From NCBI GenBank assembly GCA_035651755.1, contig DASRFA010000052.1, positions 1-26,779 on the forward strand: 26,779 bases of DNA, written 5' to 3'. Position 1 is the first letter of the stretch. The number at the start of each line of letters is the position of its first letter. Source of the stretch: DASRFA01 sp035651755 (GTDB lineage Bacteria > Desulfobacterota > Binatia > UBA12015). The notes under the pieces were generated by a model. It did not search any database, had not been told where the DNA came from, and worked only from the letters and a program-made list of their open reading frames with translations. The position numbers and the translations under genes were made by a program. Positions 15,334 through 24,227 of this stretch are shown here, in pieces.

Positions 15334-15352
15334 ATGACCTGCAAGCTGTCAA
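15324..15352 (-). promoter_or_regulatory. putative promoter of the kinase gene (TTGACA-N17-TAGACG)
   Basis: On the minus strand a perfect TTGACA (15352-15347) is followed after 17 bases by TAGACG (15329-15324). This would give a leader of about 175 bases to the ATG at 15142, long for this genome, so the leader may carry regulatory structure or the true start may differ. Confidence 0.4.
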
Positions 15353-15382
15353 TATCGCCCTCACGGGCGTTTGCACGGTAGG

Positions 15383-16564
<1,182 letters not shown>

Positions 16565-18002
16565 CGCCTGGCTCCCCCTGTCCCCCCGGTCGCGACCGCG
16601 TCTCGGCGTACCAAGCGGCCGGCCGCCCGGCTACCCGGGTGCAGCGCGAGCACCAGGTCCATCGCGTTCGTGCCCGTCGGGCCGGTCTCGAACGCGCCGC
16701 CGTGGCGCGCGAAGAACCCGTGGGAGTCGTGCTCGGCGAGCGCGCGCGCGACGGCGCGCGCCCCGGCGCGCGCCGCGGTGACGCCGTCCACGATCGCTCC
16801 CGCGGCCGGCGTCGCGCCGTCGACACCGTCCGTGCCGGCGGCGAGGAGGACCCAGCCGGTCCCGCGAAGCGCGCGCGCCGCCGACAGCGCCAGCTCCTGC
16901 GATCGCCCTCCCCGCCCGCGCGTGCCGCGCGCGTCCACGACGGTTTCGCCCCCTGCGACGACCGCGGTCGGAAGCCCGGGCGATCGCGGGAGGGAGCGCG
17001 CCAGCGCGACGCCGCACGCGCTCGCCGGGCCGCTCAGGTCGCCCGCGACGCGGACGACCCGGTAGCCGAGCGCGCGGGCGCGCCGCGCTGCGGCCGCGCG
17101 CGCCGTCCGGTTCGAGCCGACGACCCGCGCGTACGAGCGCGCGAGCAGCCGGTCGCCCGGCTTCACCGTTTCGGCGTGGCCGGCCGCGAGCAGCCTGCGC
17201 ACGGCTCGCGGAATGCGACGGACGTCGACCCCGCGGGCGAGCGCGCGCGCCGCGTCGGCGGCGGTCGTCGGGTCGGCGACGGCCGGCCCCGACCCGATCG
17301 TCGCGAGATCGTCGCCGACGACGTCGGAGAGCGCGAGCGTCACGACCTCGCGGGGCGCTGCCAGCCGGAGGAGGCCGCCGCCCTTCACGAGCGAGACGTG
17401 CTTGCGGACCGTGTTCATGTCCGAGACCGGAAGACCCGCTTCCAGGATTGCGCGGTTCAGTCGGACCTTGTCGCGCGCCGAGATCCCGCGCGCGGGCATC
17501 GCGAGCAGCGCGGACGCGCCCCCGCTCAAGAGAAGGAGCACGGTCGCGTCCTCCGGCGAGCGCCGTAGCGCGCGGACGAGCGCGCGGGTCGCCGCGAAGC
17601 TTCCGCGACCCGGGACCGGATGCTCGCCCTCCAGCACGCGGATGCGACCGATGCGCGCGGGCCGTCGGGCTCCGCGCGCCGCCGCGCCGCGGGCCGCGGC
17701 GCGGCGGCTGCCGCGTGCGGCCGGCCGCGGCACGATCACCACGCCCTCGACCTCGGGGAGCACGGCGGCGATCGCGCGCGCCATCGCCGCCGCCGCCTTT
17801 CCCGCCCCCGCGACCCGGATGCGACGTCGCGCGCGTACGAGCCGGCTTCGCCCGAGCGCGAGCGTCGCGCGCGTCCGGGACGCCGCGACCGCACGCGCGA
17901 TCAGGCGCTCGGGATCGATCGCCGCGATCGCCGCGCGCCAGAGCGCGAGGAGGTCGGCGCGCGGGTCGCGCGCGGCAGCGCGCGCGCGAGAGCGTCGGCG
18001 CG

Positions 18003-18053
18003 TTGCGCGCGTCACGGGCGGATGCCTATACCTCGCGTCGTGCCGGCCGACGA
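18003..18053. promoter_or_regulatory. divergent promoter with a shared symmetric -10 core
   Basis: The core CCTATACC (18025-18032) reads GGTATAGG on the other strand. Forward: TTGCGC (18003-18008)-N18-TATACC (18027-18032), with a GTG seven bases on at 18040. Reverse: TCGTCG (18053-18048)-N17-TATAGG (18030-18025), with the glycerate kinase GTG nine bases on at 18015. The reverse -35 is weak (3 of 6). The two genes leave no other non-coding room for promoters. Confidence 0.45.
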
Positions 18054-18591
18054 GTTCAGCTGGGACGATCCGGCTCGGACCTACGCCGAGAGCTGGCGCG
18101 AAGTCGTCTTCGAGCCCCGACGCTTCTTCTCGGAGGACCGGCCCGGTCGCGGGCTCCAGGGGCCGATCGGCTTCCTCCTGGTGTCGCTCGCGATCGGGGG
18201 CCTGGGGCTCGCCGTGTTCGGCTGGGGCGCGGGCGCGCTTCCCCGGATCCTGATCGGCGGCCTCCTGCGCACCCTCGTCGCGGCGCTCCTCCTGTGGCTC
18301 ATCGCGACCCGGCTCTTCGGCGGGAAGGGCGACTACGAGTCGACGCTACGGGTGCTCGCCTACGCCTCCGCGCTCACGGTCTTCATCTTCGTGCCGGGCG
18401 TGCGCGTGCTCGCGAAGCTCTATGCGCTCTTCATCGTCGTGATCGGCCTCGAGCGCGCGCACGACGTCGACACCGTCCGCGCCGTCTTGACGATCCTCGT
18501 CGCCGCGCTGTGCGCGCTTGCCCTCCACGGCGCGGTCGGGGGCGCGCTCTTCGGCCACGTCGTCCACCCCGCCTGGATGCTCCGCACCTAG
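18040..18591 (+). CDS. Yip1-domain integral membrane protein
   Basis: 183 residues if the GTG at 18040 is used. The in-frame ATG at 18022 (six residues longer) overlaps the putative -10 box, so I favour the GTG. The N-terminal soluble part ends in WREVVFEPRRFF, the usual entry to bacterial Yip1-family (PF04893-like) proteins. About five membrane segments follow: IGFLLVSLAIGGLGLAVF, an ILIGGLLRTLVAALLLWLIA stretch, LRVLAYASALTVFIFVPG, KLYALFIVVIGL and VLTILVAALCALALHGAV. The function of bacterial members is not established. It is divergent from glycerate kinase and convergent with the DksA-like gene. Confidence 0.82.
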   Translation: MPADEFSWDDPARTYAESWREVVFEPRRFFSEDRPGRGLQGPIGFLLVSLAIGGLGLAVFGWGAGALPRILIGGLLRTLVAALLLWLIATRLFGGKGDYESTLRVLAYASALTVFIFVPGVRVLAKLYALFIVVIGLERAHDVDTVRAVLTILVAALCALALHGAVGGALFGHVVHPAWMLRT

Positions 18592-18596
18592 GAACG

Positions 18597-18659
18597 AGAG
18601 ACGCGAGCGAAGCGAGCCCTCAGGGCAGTGGGGCCCCGTTCGGCCGTCAAGACGTCTCT
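18597..18659. terminator. convergent intergenic hairpin region
   Basis: AGAGACG (18597-18603) pairs with CGTCTCT (18653-18659), enclosing the hairpin GCCCT-C-AGGGC (18616-18626) and the palindrome GGGGCCCC (18630-18637). It lies between the stops of the Yip1 gene and the convergent DksA-like gene and reaches into the latter's last codons. It may terminate both transcripts. The same GGGGCCCC ends the repeats downstream of ssb. Confidence 0.4.
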
Positions 18660-19072
18660 TCGTCCGTGTCGCCGACGGCGAAGCGTCGGTAGCCGCGCTC
18701 GTCCTCGGGGCGGCGCGTCTGCTTCGCCTCGCGCTCCTGGTCGGCCTGGCACGTCACGCAGAGGCGCGTGAACGGCAGCGCCTTCAGGCGCTCCTCGGCG
18801 ATGTCGAGCTCGCAGATCTCGCAGATGCCGTAGCTGCCGGCCTGGATGCGCTCGAGGGCGTCGTCGATCGCTTGCAGCTTCTGACGGTCGCGATCCGACA
18901 GGATCAGGCTGATGTCCCGGTCGCGCTCCTCGCTCGCGAGGTCGTAGGCGTCCATGCCTTCGTCCTTCGAGCCTTCACGGCTGAATTTGGTCTCGCTCTC
19001 GATGCCGTCGAGCGTCTGCTTGCGCATGTCCAGCAGGGAAGCGCGTGCTGATTTCAGAAACGCTTTTCTCAT
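18647..19072 (-). CDS. DksA/TraR-family zinc-finger RNA polymerase-binding protein
   Basis: 141 residues. A coiled-coil N-terminus carries D41-A-Y-D44-L-A46 at the expected tip, the DxxDxA motif with which DksA acts at the RNA polymerase secondary channel. The zinc finger has C84, C87, C105 and C108 (CEIC, 17 residues, CVTC). These fit a true DksA-like regulator of stable-RNA promoters with ppGpp, but several paralogues usually exist, so I give no symbol. An acidic tail ends DTDEETS. A promoter (TTGACA-N17-TACCTT) lies about 40 bases upstream of the ATG. The only possible ribosome-binding site is GAGG, about 10 bases away. Confidence 0.92.
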   Translation of the reverse strand: MRKAFLKSARASLLDMRKQTLDGIESETKFSREGSKDEGMDAYDLASEERDRDISLILSDRDRQKLQAIDDALERIQAGSYGICEICELDIAEERLKALPFTRLCVTCQADQEREAKQTRRPEDERGYRRFAVGDTDEETS

Positions 19073-19119
19073 TGTGCGACCGCCTCGGGCCGGGAGCTCG
19101 TCGGCGCCACGGCCCGCGG

Positions 19120-19148
19120 AAGGTAAGGGTGACGTCCACCTGTGTCAA
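19120..19148 (-). promoter_or_regulatory. putative promoter of the DksA-like gene (TTGACA-N17-TACCTT)
   Basis: On the minus strand a perfect TTGACA (19148-19143), 17 bases, then TACCTT (19125-19120). The predicted leader is about 41 bases. This is the best-scoring sigma-70-like site in the window. It lies just after the rimO terminator hairpin, so the gene has its own transcript. Confidence 0.6.
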
Positions 19149-19176
19149 CGCATCTTCGAAGCGACGGTGGACCGCT

Positions 19177-19200
19177 CGCTCCACGCTCGTGCGTGGAGCG
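19177..19200 (-). terminator. 10-bp hairpin after rimO
   Basis: CGCTCCACGC (19177-19186) and GCGTGGAGCG (19191-19200) pair perfectly around a 4-base loop, about 21 bases beyond the rimO stop. No U-tract follows on the minus strand. It is the likely end of the RNase J-rimO operon. Confidence 0.6.
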
Positions 19201-19221
19201 TCCATGATGCCGAAACGCCGG

Positions 19222-20610
19222 CTATTGGCGATGGGGGTGCGCTGCAGATTTCGCGATGAGGACGCCCTCGAGGTCGTAGGCCGTCGCCCGGGTGATCCGT
19301 ACGCGGGCGATCGACCCCACGTCGCGCTCCTCGACCGGGCCGACGTGGGTCACGCCGTCGATGTCGGCGGCTTGTCCTTGCGTTCGTCCGAACCAACGGC
19401 CGTTCGCGTGCTGGCCGCACACCAGGACCGGCAAGGTCTCTCCCACGAGAGCGGCGTTCCGAGCCCGCGAGATCCGGGCCTGGAGGCTCATCGCGCGGCG
19501 CCGGCGGCTTTCCTTGACCTGCTCGGGCACCTGCTCGTCCATGGCCCCGGCCGGCGTGTCCTCCTCCTGCGAGTAGCGAAACACCCCCACCCGCTCGAGG
19601 CGTAGCTCCTCCAGGAATCGGAGGAGCTCCTCGAAGTCGCCCTCGGTCTCGCCCGGAAAGCCGACGATGAACGACGACCGGAGGACGACGCCGGGAACGG
19701 TGTCCCGGATGCGCGCGACGAGATCCCGCAGCCGGCGGCCCGCCCCGGGACGGCCGCGCCGCATGCGTTCGAGCATGCGGTCGCTCGCGTGCTGGAGCGG
19801 CATGTCGAGGTACGAGCAGATGCGCGGCTCGCGCGCGACCAGCCGGAGGAGGCCGTCGGTCACGTGCTGCGGGTACAGATAGAGGAGGCGGAGCCACGCG
19901 ATGCCGTCGACTTCGAGGAGCGCCTCGAGGAGGCGCTGGAGGTCGGCGCCGTCGTCGCGGTCGTGGCCGTAGCTCGTCAGGTCCTGCGCGATGAGCGACA
20001 GCTCCTTGACGCCGCCGTCGGCGAGGCGGCGCGCCTCCGAGACGAGCGCGGCGACGCTCCGGCTCTCCTGCCGACCGCGGATCTTGGGAATGATGCAGAA
20101 GGAGCACGTGCGGTTGCAGCCCTCGGCGATCTTGAGGAACGCCGCGTAGAACGGCGTCGCCTGGATGCGGGGCGCGTCGTCGGGCGGCAGGACGTGCTGG
20201 GCGCCGACGTAGGCGGGGCGCGATGACGGAGCATCGAGCAGGCGCGGCAGGTCGAGGAAGTCGCCGGTCCCGACGAAGACGTCGACCTCGGGCAGCGTGT
20301 CGCGGAGCGCGGTCCCGTAGCGCTCGGCGAGACAGCCGGTCACGATGAGCCGGCTCGCCGTCCCGGATTCCTTCAGGCGCGCGAGCTCGAGGATCGCCTC
20401 GATCGACTCCTCCTTCGCCTCGTCGATGAAGGCGCAGGTATTCACGACCAGGACGTCGGCCTCGGACGGATCGAGGACCAGCCGGTGCCCGTCGCGCACG
20501 AGCAGCCCCTGCATGACCTCCCCGTCCACCAGGTTCTTCGGGCACCCGAGCGACACGAAATGGATGCGGCGGCCACGGCCGTCCGCGGCGATGTTCCCGT
20601 CCGCCGCCAT
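19222..20610 (-). CDS. rimO: ribosomal protein S12 (Asp89) methylthiotransferase RimO
   Basis: 462 residues. A radical-SAM enzyme that adds a methylthio group to an Asp of ribosomal protein S12. The N-terminal UPF0004 domain holds cluster ligands C23 (SLGCPKNLVD), C59 (NTCAFID) and C93 (TGCLAER). The radical-SAM cluster is C165, C169, C172 (EGCNRTCSFCIIP), followed by IRGRQESR. A C-terminal TRAM domain closes the protein. SLGCPKN and the CAFIDEAKEES run separate RimO from MiaB. The ATG is 2 bases after the yajQ stop. It is the last gene of the operon, ahead of a strong hairpin. Confidence 0.96.
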   Translation of the reverse strand: MAADGNIAADGRGRRIHFVSLGCPKNLVDGEVMQGLLVRDGHRLVLDPSEADVLVVNTCAFIDEAKEESIEAILELARLKESGTASRLIVTGCLAERYGTALRDTLPEVDVFVGTGDFLDLPRLLDAPSSRPAYVGAQHVLPPDDAPRIQATPFYAAFLKIAEGCNRTCSFCIIPKIRGRQESRSVAALVSEARRLADGGVKELSLIAQDLTSYGHDRDDGADLQRLLEALLEVDGIAWLRLLYLYPQHVTDGLLRLVAREPRICSYLDMPLQHASDRMLERMRRGRPGAGRRLRDLVARIRDTVPGVVLRSSFIVGFPGETEGDFEELLRFLEELRLERVGVFRYSQEEDTPAGAMDEQVPEQVKESRRRRAMSLQARISRARNAALVGETLPVLVCGQHANGRWFGRTQGQAADIDGVTHVGPVEERDVGSIARVRITRATAYDLEGVLIAKSAAHPHRQ

Positions 20611-20612
20611 GG

Positions 20613-21098
20613 TCAGTCGCGCATGTTCACGAACTGGAGGGGGCGGCGGAAGTCCGCGGCGCGGAGCGCCTGGATCACCGCCTGCAGCTCGTCGCGCTGC
20701 TTTCCGGTGACGCGCACCTGGTCGTCCTGGACCTGCGCCTGGACCTTCCGCTTGGTGTCCTTGATGATCTTCACGATCTCGCGCGCGGCATCGGTGTCGA
20801 GGCCCTGGTGGATGGTCACGAGCTGGCGAGCCCGGCCGCCGGCGGCGGGCTCGATCTTCCCGTACTCGAGCGACTTCAGGTTCACGCCGCGCTTGACGAG
20901 CTTCGACTGGAGCACGTCGACGACGGCCTTCACCTTGAAGTCGTCCTCCGAGACGATCCGGATGGCGTCCTTCTCCTGCTCGAGCTCGGTGTCCGAGCCC
21001 TTGAAGTCGTAGCGCTGGAGGATCTCCTTCCGCGCCTGCTGGAGCGCGTTCGAGACCTCCTGCATGTCGACCTTGGACACGACGTCGAAGGACGGCAT
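20613..21098 (-). CDS. YajQ-family nucleotide (c-di-GMP)-binding protein
   Basis: 161 residues beginning MPSFDVVSKVDMQEV, the canonical YajQ start. Two ferredoxin-like repeats follow, with the family hallmarks RYDFKGS, KSLEYGKIEPAAGG and DTKRKVQAQVQDDQVRV. Some members bind cyclic di-GMP and act with a LysR-type regulator in Xanthomonas; others bind nucleic acids, so the role here is open. The ATG at 21098 is preferred to a GTG at 21107 because GAGGAG lies about 10 bases upstream of the ATG but abuts the GTG. It sits 34 bases after lolA and 2 before rimO, so it is in the same transcript. Confidence 0.95.
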   Translation of the reverse strand: MPSFDVVSKVDMQEVSNALQQARKEILQRYDFKGSDTELEQEKDAIRIVSEDDFKVKAVVDVLQSKLVKRGVNLKSLEYGKIEPAAGGRARQLVTIHQGLDTDAAREIVKIIKDTKRKVQAQVQDDQVRVTGKQRDELQAVIQALRAADFRRPLQFVNMRD

Positions 21099-21132
21099 GA
21101 AGCTCACTCTCCTCGCGATTGTCTGAACGATG

Positions 21133-21954
21133 TCAACGTGCGGGCTGCTCGACGACGTCCGCGCCGTACGGGACCTCGAAGCGGAAGAGGCTCGCCTCGA
21201 TCCGCTGGTTGCGGCGCAGGTCCTGGAGCGCGACGCGGGTCGCGTTCCCGAGCGAATCGCGGATGATAGCGGCCCGGATGTCGAATGTCACGGGATCGAG
21301 TTCCAGGGTGAGCGTCCCGAGCGAGCCCTGCGGGTCGTCCTTCGGCACGAGCCGAAGCCGCACGCTGCCGTCGTCGGCGGGCGAGAGCAGCGTCGGCGAG
21401 AAGTCCTTCTCGATCTTCGCGACGCCGAGGAGGAACGAGACCGGCGTGCGCGACTCGAAGGCGTCCTTGAGCGGCGCCTTCAGCACCTGGTGGTCCTCGG
21501 GCTGGTAGATCCAGAGGTTCGTGCCGTCGGCGACGATCGTCTGCGGCTCCGGCTTCTCGTAGCTCCAGAGCATCTTCCCGGGGCGCTGGAAGTAGACCTT
21601 GCCCGACGACCGGAGCACCTGCCCGCCCGACTCGACGCGCATCTCCTGCGCGAAGTCGGACGTGAACGACTTGGTCTCGTCGTAGCGCTGCTGCACCTTC
21701 CGCGTGACCGCGAGCGCGTCTCCCGGCGGCTCGGCGTCGGGACCACCGAGCTTCCCGCCCGGGCGCGTCTTGGCGTCGGCCGGCGGCGCGTCCGCCGCGC
21801 CGGACTTCGCGGCGGCCTTGCCGCCCGGCTTGGCCGCGGCGTGTGCGATCGCAACCGGGCCGGCGACGGCGAGGAGCGAAGCGGCGGCGAGCCCGATCAG
21901 GGCTCGGCGCGCGGCGCGACGGCACGCCCGCGAGCCGGAAGGTCGGAGGGTCAT
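21133..21954 (-). CDS. lolA: outer-membrane lipoprotein carrier protein LolA-like
   Basis: 273 residues. Carries lipoproteins across the periplasm from LolCDE to the outer membrane. Residues 1-39 are a signal peptide (Arg-rich, then LIGLAAASLLAVAG, cut after AHA). A Lys/Ala/Pro/Gly linker to about residue 78 is unusually long. The LolA domain shows VQQRYDETKSFTSDFAQE, GKVYFQRPGKMLWSYEKP with the conserved Arg, and ADGTNLWIYQPEDHQV. Its ATG shares four bases (ATGA) with the ftsK stop and has GAGGAGGG just upstream, lying within the ftsK end. Confidence 0.92.
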   Translation of the reverse strand: MTLRPSGSRACRRAARRALIGLAAASLLAVAGPVAIAHAAAKPGGKAAAKSGAADAPPADAKTRPGGKLGGPDAEPPGDALAVTRKVQQRYDETKSFTSDFAQEMRVESGGQVLRSSGKVYFQRPGKMLWSYEKPEPQTIVADGTNLWIYQPEDHQVLKAPLKDAFESRTPVSFLLGVAKIEKDFSPTLLSPADDGSVRLRLVPKDDPQGSLGTLTLELDPVTFDIRAAIIRDSLGNATRVALQDLRRNQRIEASLFRFEVPYGADVVEQPAR

Positions 21955-24227
21955 CCCTCCTCGATACGACGCGCGACGACCTCGCGCACGCCCCGGTGAT
22001 CGGCGGCGCTCACCACGCCCTCGCGCTCCATGCACTCGATCATGCGCGCGGCCCGGTTGTAGCCGACCTGGAGGCGGCGCTGGACGTACGAGATCGACGC
22101 CTTCCCGCTCTCGGTCACGACGCGCACCGCCTCGTCGTACATCTCGTCGTAGGGCTCGTCCGAGGAGTCGCGCTCCACGTCGTCCCCGTCGTCCTCGTCG
22201 GGATCGGCGAGGAGGTCCATGCGGTACTCCTGCGCCTCCTGCTTGCAGACGAAGTCGACGATGCGCTCGATCTCGCGGTCCGAGACGAAGGCGCCGTGCA
22301 GGCGCTGCAGGTCCGAGCGGCCGGGGGGGAGGAAGAGCATGTCGCCCTCGCCGAGGAGGTTCTCCGCGCCCATGCTGTCGAGGATGGTGCGCGAGTCGAC
22401 CTTCTGGCGGACGCGGAAAGAGATGCGCGCCGGGAAGTTCGCCTTGATGACGCCCGTCAGGATGTCGACCGACGGGCGCTGGGTCGCCACCACGAGGTGG
22501 ATGCCGGCCGCGCGCGCCTTCTGCGCGAGCTGCGTGATCGGCAGCTCGACGTCGCGCCGGGTGAGGATGAGGTCGGCGAGCTCGTCGACGATGACGATGA
22601 TGCGCGGCATGTGCTGGTGCACGCGGCGCGGGGTCCCGTCGGACGCCCCGTCCTCGCCGTCCCCGTCGCCGTCGTCCTCCTCGTCGAGCTCGATCACGCC
22701 CGAGCTCTCCTCCTCGTCGGCGACCGCGCGGTTGTAGCCGTCGATGTTGCGGACGCCCTTCTCGCGCATGAGCGCGTAGCGCTCGTTCATCTCCTTCACG
22801 AGGTTCGTGAGCATCGCGACCGACGGCTTCGCGTCGGTCACGACCGGCACGATCAGGTGCGGGATGCGCTCGTAGGTCGTGAGCTCGAGCATCTTGGGGT
22901 CGATCATGGCGAAGCGGACGTCGCGCGGCGCGGCCCGCATGAGGATGCTCGTGATGAGCGTGTTCAGGAACACCGACTTGCCGGCGCCCGTCGCTCCCGC
23001 GACCAGGAGGTGCGGCATGCGCGCGAGGTCGCCGACGACGGCTGCGCCGGTCGTGTCCTTCCCGAGCGCGATCGTGAGCGGCGACGCGGATTGCGTGAAC
23101 GCCTCCGACGTCACGATCTCGCGCAGCAGCACCTTCTCGCGGCGCGGGTTCGAGACCTCGATCCCGACGACCGACTTCCCGGGGATGGGGGCGACGATGC
23201 GGACGCTCATCGCGCGCATCGCCATCGCGAGGTCGTCCTCGAGCGCGACGATGCGCCCGACCTTGATGCCCGCGTCGGGCTCGAACTCGTAGGTGGTGAT
23301 GACGGGCCCGGGATGGATCTCGCGCACGGCGCCGAGGATCCCGAAGGTCTCGAGCTTCGCCTCGAGCACGCGCGCCGAGGCGCGGAGCGCGTCGTCGTCG
23401 ATCGTCTCCTGGCGCTCGACCGGCGGGTCGAGCACGCCGGCATCGGGGAGGCAGTAGGCCTGCCCCGGCCGGAATCCCATCGCGAGCTGGCGCTTCCCGC
23501 TCTTGGCGGCGGGTCGCGCCGGCGCGGGCTTCGCGACGACGACCGGCGTCCGGCGGGCGTCGCGCTCGCGCAGCACGTTCGCGGGCGCGATCTCTTGCGA
23601 CCGGCGCAGCAGGATCGGCTCGCCGACGGCGGCGCGCTCCGGGCCCGCACCCCGCCGCGCGAGGGCGCGCCGCCACGTCGCGCGCGCGAGCGACACGCCG
23701 CCGCGCCCGGTGCCGGCGGCGACGGCCACGAGCGACTGTCCGGTCGCGATCGCGGCCAGCACGACGAAGGCAGCGAGGGCCGACGACCACGCGCCCGCGC
23801 TTCCGAGCGCGTCGCCGAGGACCGCGGCCAGGAAGCCGCCGACGAGGCCGCCCGCCTCGACCTCGCGCCACGAGCCGAACGCGAGCTCGCACAGGACGGC
23901 GCTCGCGACGAGCGCTCCCAGCGCCGCGGCCGCCCGCGTCGTCGTGAGGCCCGGCCAGGCGTCCGCGAACACGGCGGCCGCCCCCGCCAGCACGGCGAGC
24001 GGAAGCACGAACGCGGCAACCCCGACCGCCTGCACGAGCGCGTCCGCGAGCGCGGCGCCGAACGGCCCGGCGAGGTTCGCGCGCGCCCCCGGCTGGTACG
24101 AGAAGAGCGCGAGCCCGAGCAGCACGCCGCCGACGGCGAGCGCGACGGCGCCGGCCTCGCGCCGGAGCGTCGACACCGCGCTCGGCGCCTCTCGGGTCTT
24201 GCGGGCGGGCGCGACCACCGGCCTCAC
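21951..24227 (-). CDS. ftsK: DNA translocase FtsK/SpoIIIE
   Basis: 758 residues. A hexameric motor at the septum that moves chromosome termini and activates XerCD. The N-terminus has four or five membrane segments (about 27-43, 65-88, 100-116, 126-142, 148-170). A short linker (175-270) precedes the alpha/beta motor: Walker A GATGAGKS (411-418), Walker B IIVIVDEL (543-550), and ATQRPSVDILTGVIKANFPARI. An acidic insert at about 503-530 (runs of Asp, Glu and Gly) lies before Walker B. The gamma winged helix at about 695-755 has SGKASISYVQRRLQVGYNRAA, the KOPS-reading motif. The GTG overlaps the RNase J stop (GTGA). The linker is short, as in SpoIIIE-like forms. Confidence 0.95.
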   Translation of the reverse strand: MRPVVAPARKTREAPSAVSTLRREAGAVALAVGGVLLGLALFSYQPGARANLAGPFGAALADALVQAVGVAAFVLPLAVLAGAAAVFADAWPGLTTTRAAAALGALVASAVLCELAFGSWREVEAGGLVGGFLAAVLGDALGSAGAWSSALAAFVVLAAIATGQSLVAVAAGTGRGGVSLARATWRRALARRGAGPERAAVGEPILLRRSQEIAPANVLRERDARRTPVVVAKPAPARPAAKSGKRQLAMGFRPGQAYCLPDAGVLDPPVERQETIDDDALRASARVLEAKLETFGILGAVREIHPGPVITTYEFEPDAGIKVGRIVALEDDLAMAMRAMSVRIVAPIPGKSVVGIEVSNPRREKVLLREIVTSEAFTQSASPLTIALGKDTTGAAVVGDLARMPHLLVAGATGAGKSVFLNTLITSILMRAAPRDVRFAMIDPKMLELTTYERIPHLIVPVVTDAKPSVAMLTNLVKEMNERYALMREKGVRNIDGYNRAVADEEESSGVIELDEEDDGDGDGEDGASDGTPRRVHQHMPRIIVIVDELADLILTRRDVELPITQLAQKARAAGIHLVVATQRPSVDILTGVIKANFPARISFRVRQKVDSRTILDSMGAENLLGEGDMLFLPPGRSDLQRLHGAFVSDREIERIVDFVCKQEAQEYRMDLLADPDEDDGDDVERDSSDEPYDEMYDEAVRVVTESGKASISYVQRRLQVGYNRAARMIECMEREGVVSAADHRGVREVVARRIEEG

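Noticed and set aside
15143..15382. Possible tRNA or small RNA in the kinase-isocitrate dehydrogenase gap
   Set aside because: No cloverleaf, no T-loop GTTCRANYC with paired acceptor stem; the repeats are better read as regulatory sites.
21108..21136. TTGACA at 21136-21131 (minus) as a yajQ promoter
   Set aside because: It coincides with the lolA stop codon, and no TA-initial hexamer lies 16-18 bases on; the position is filled by the yajQ ribosome-binding site.
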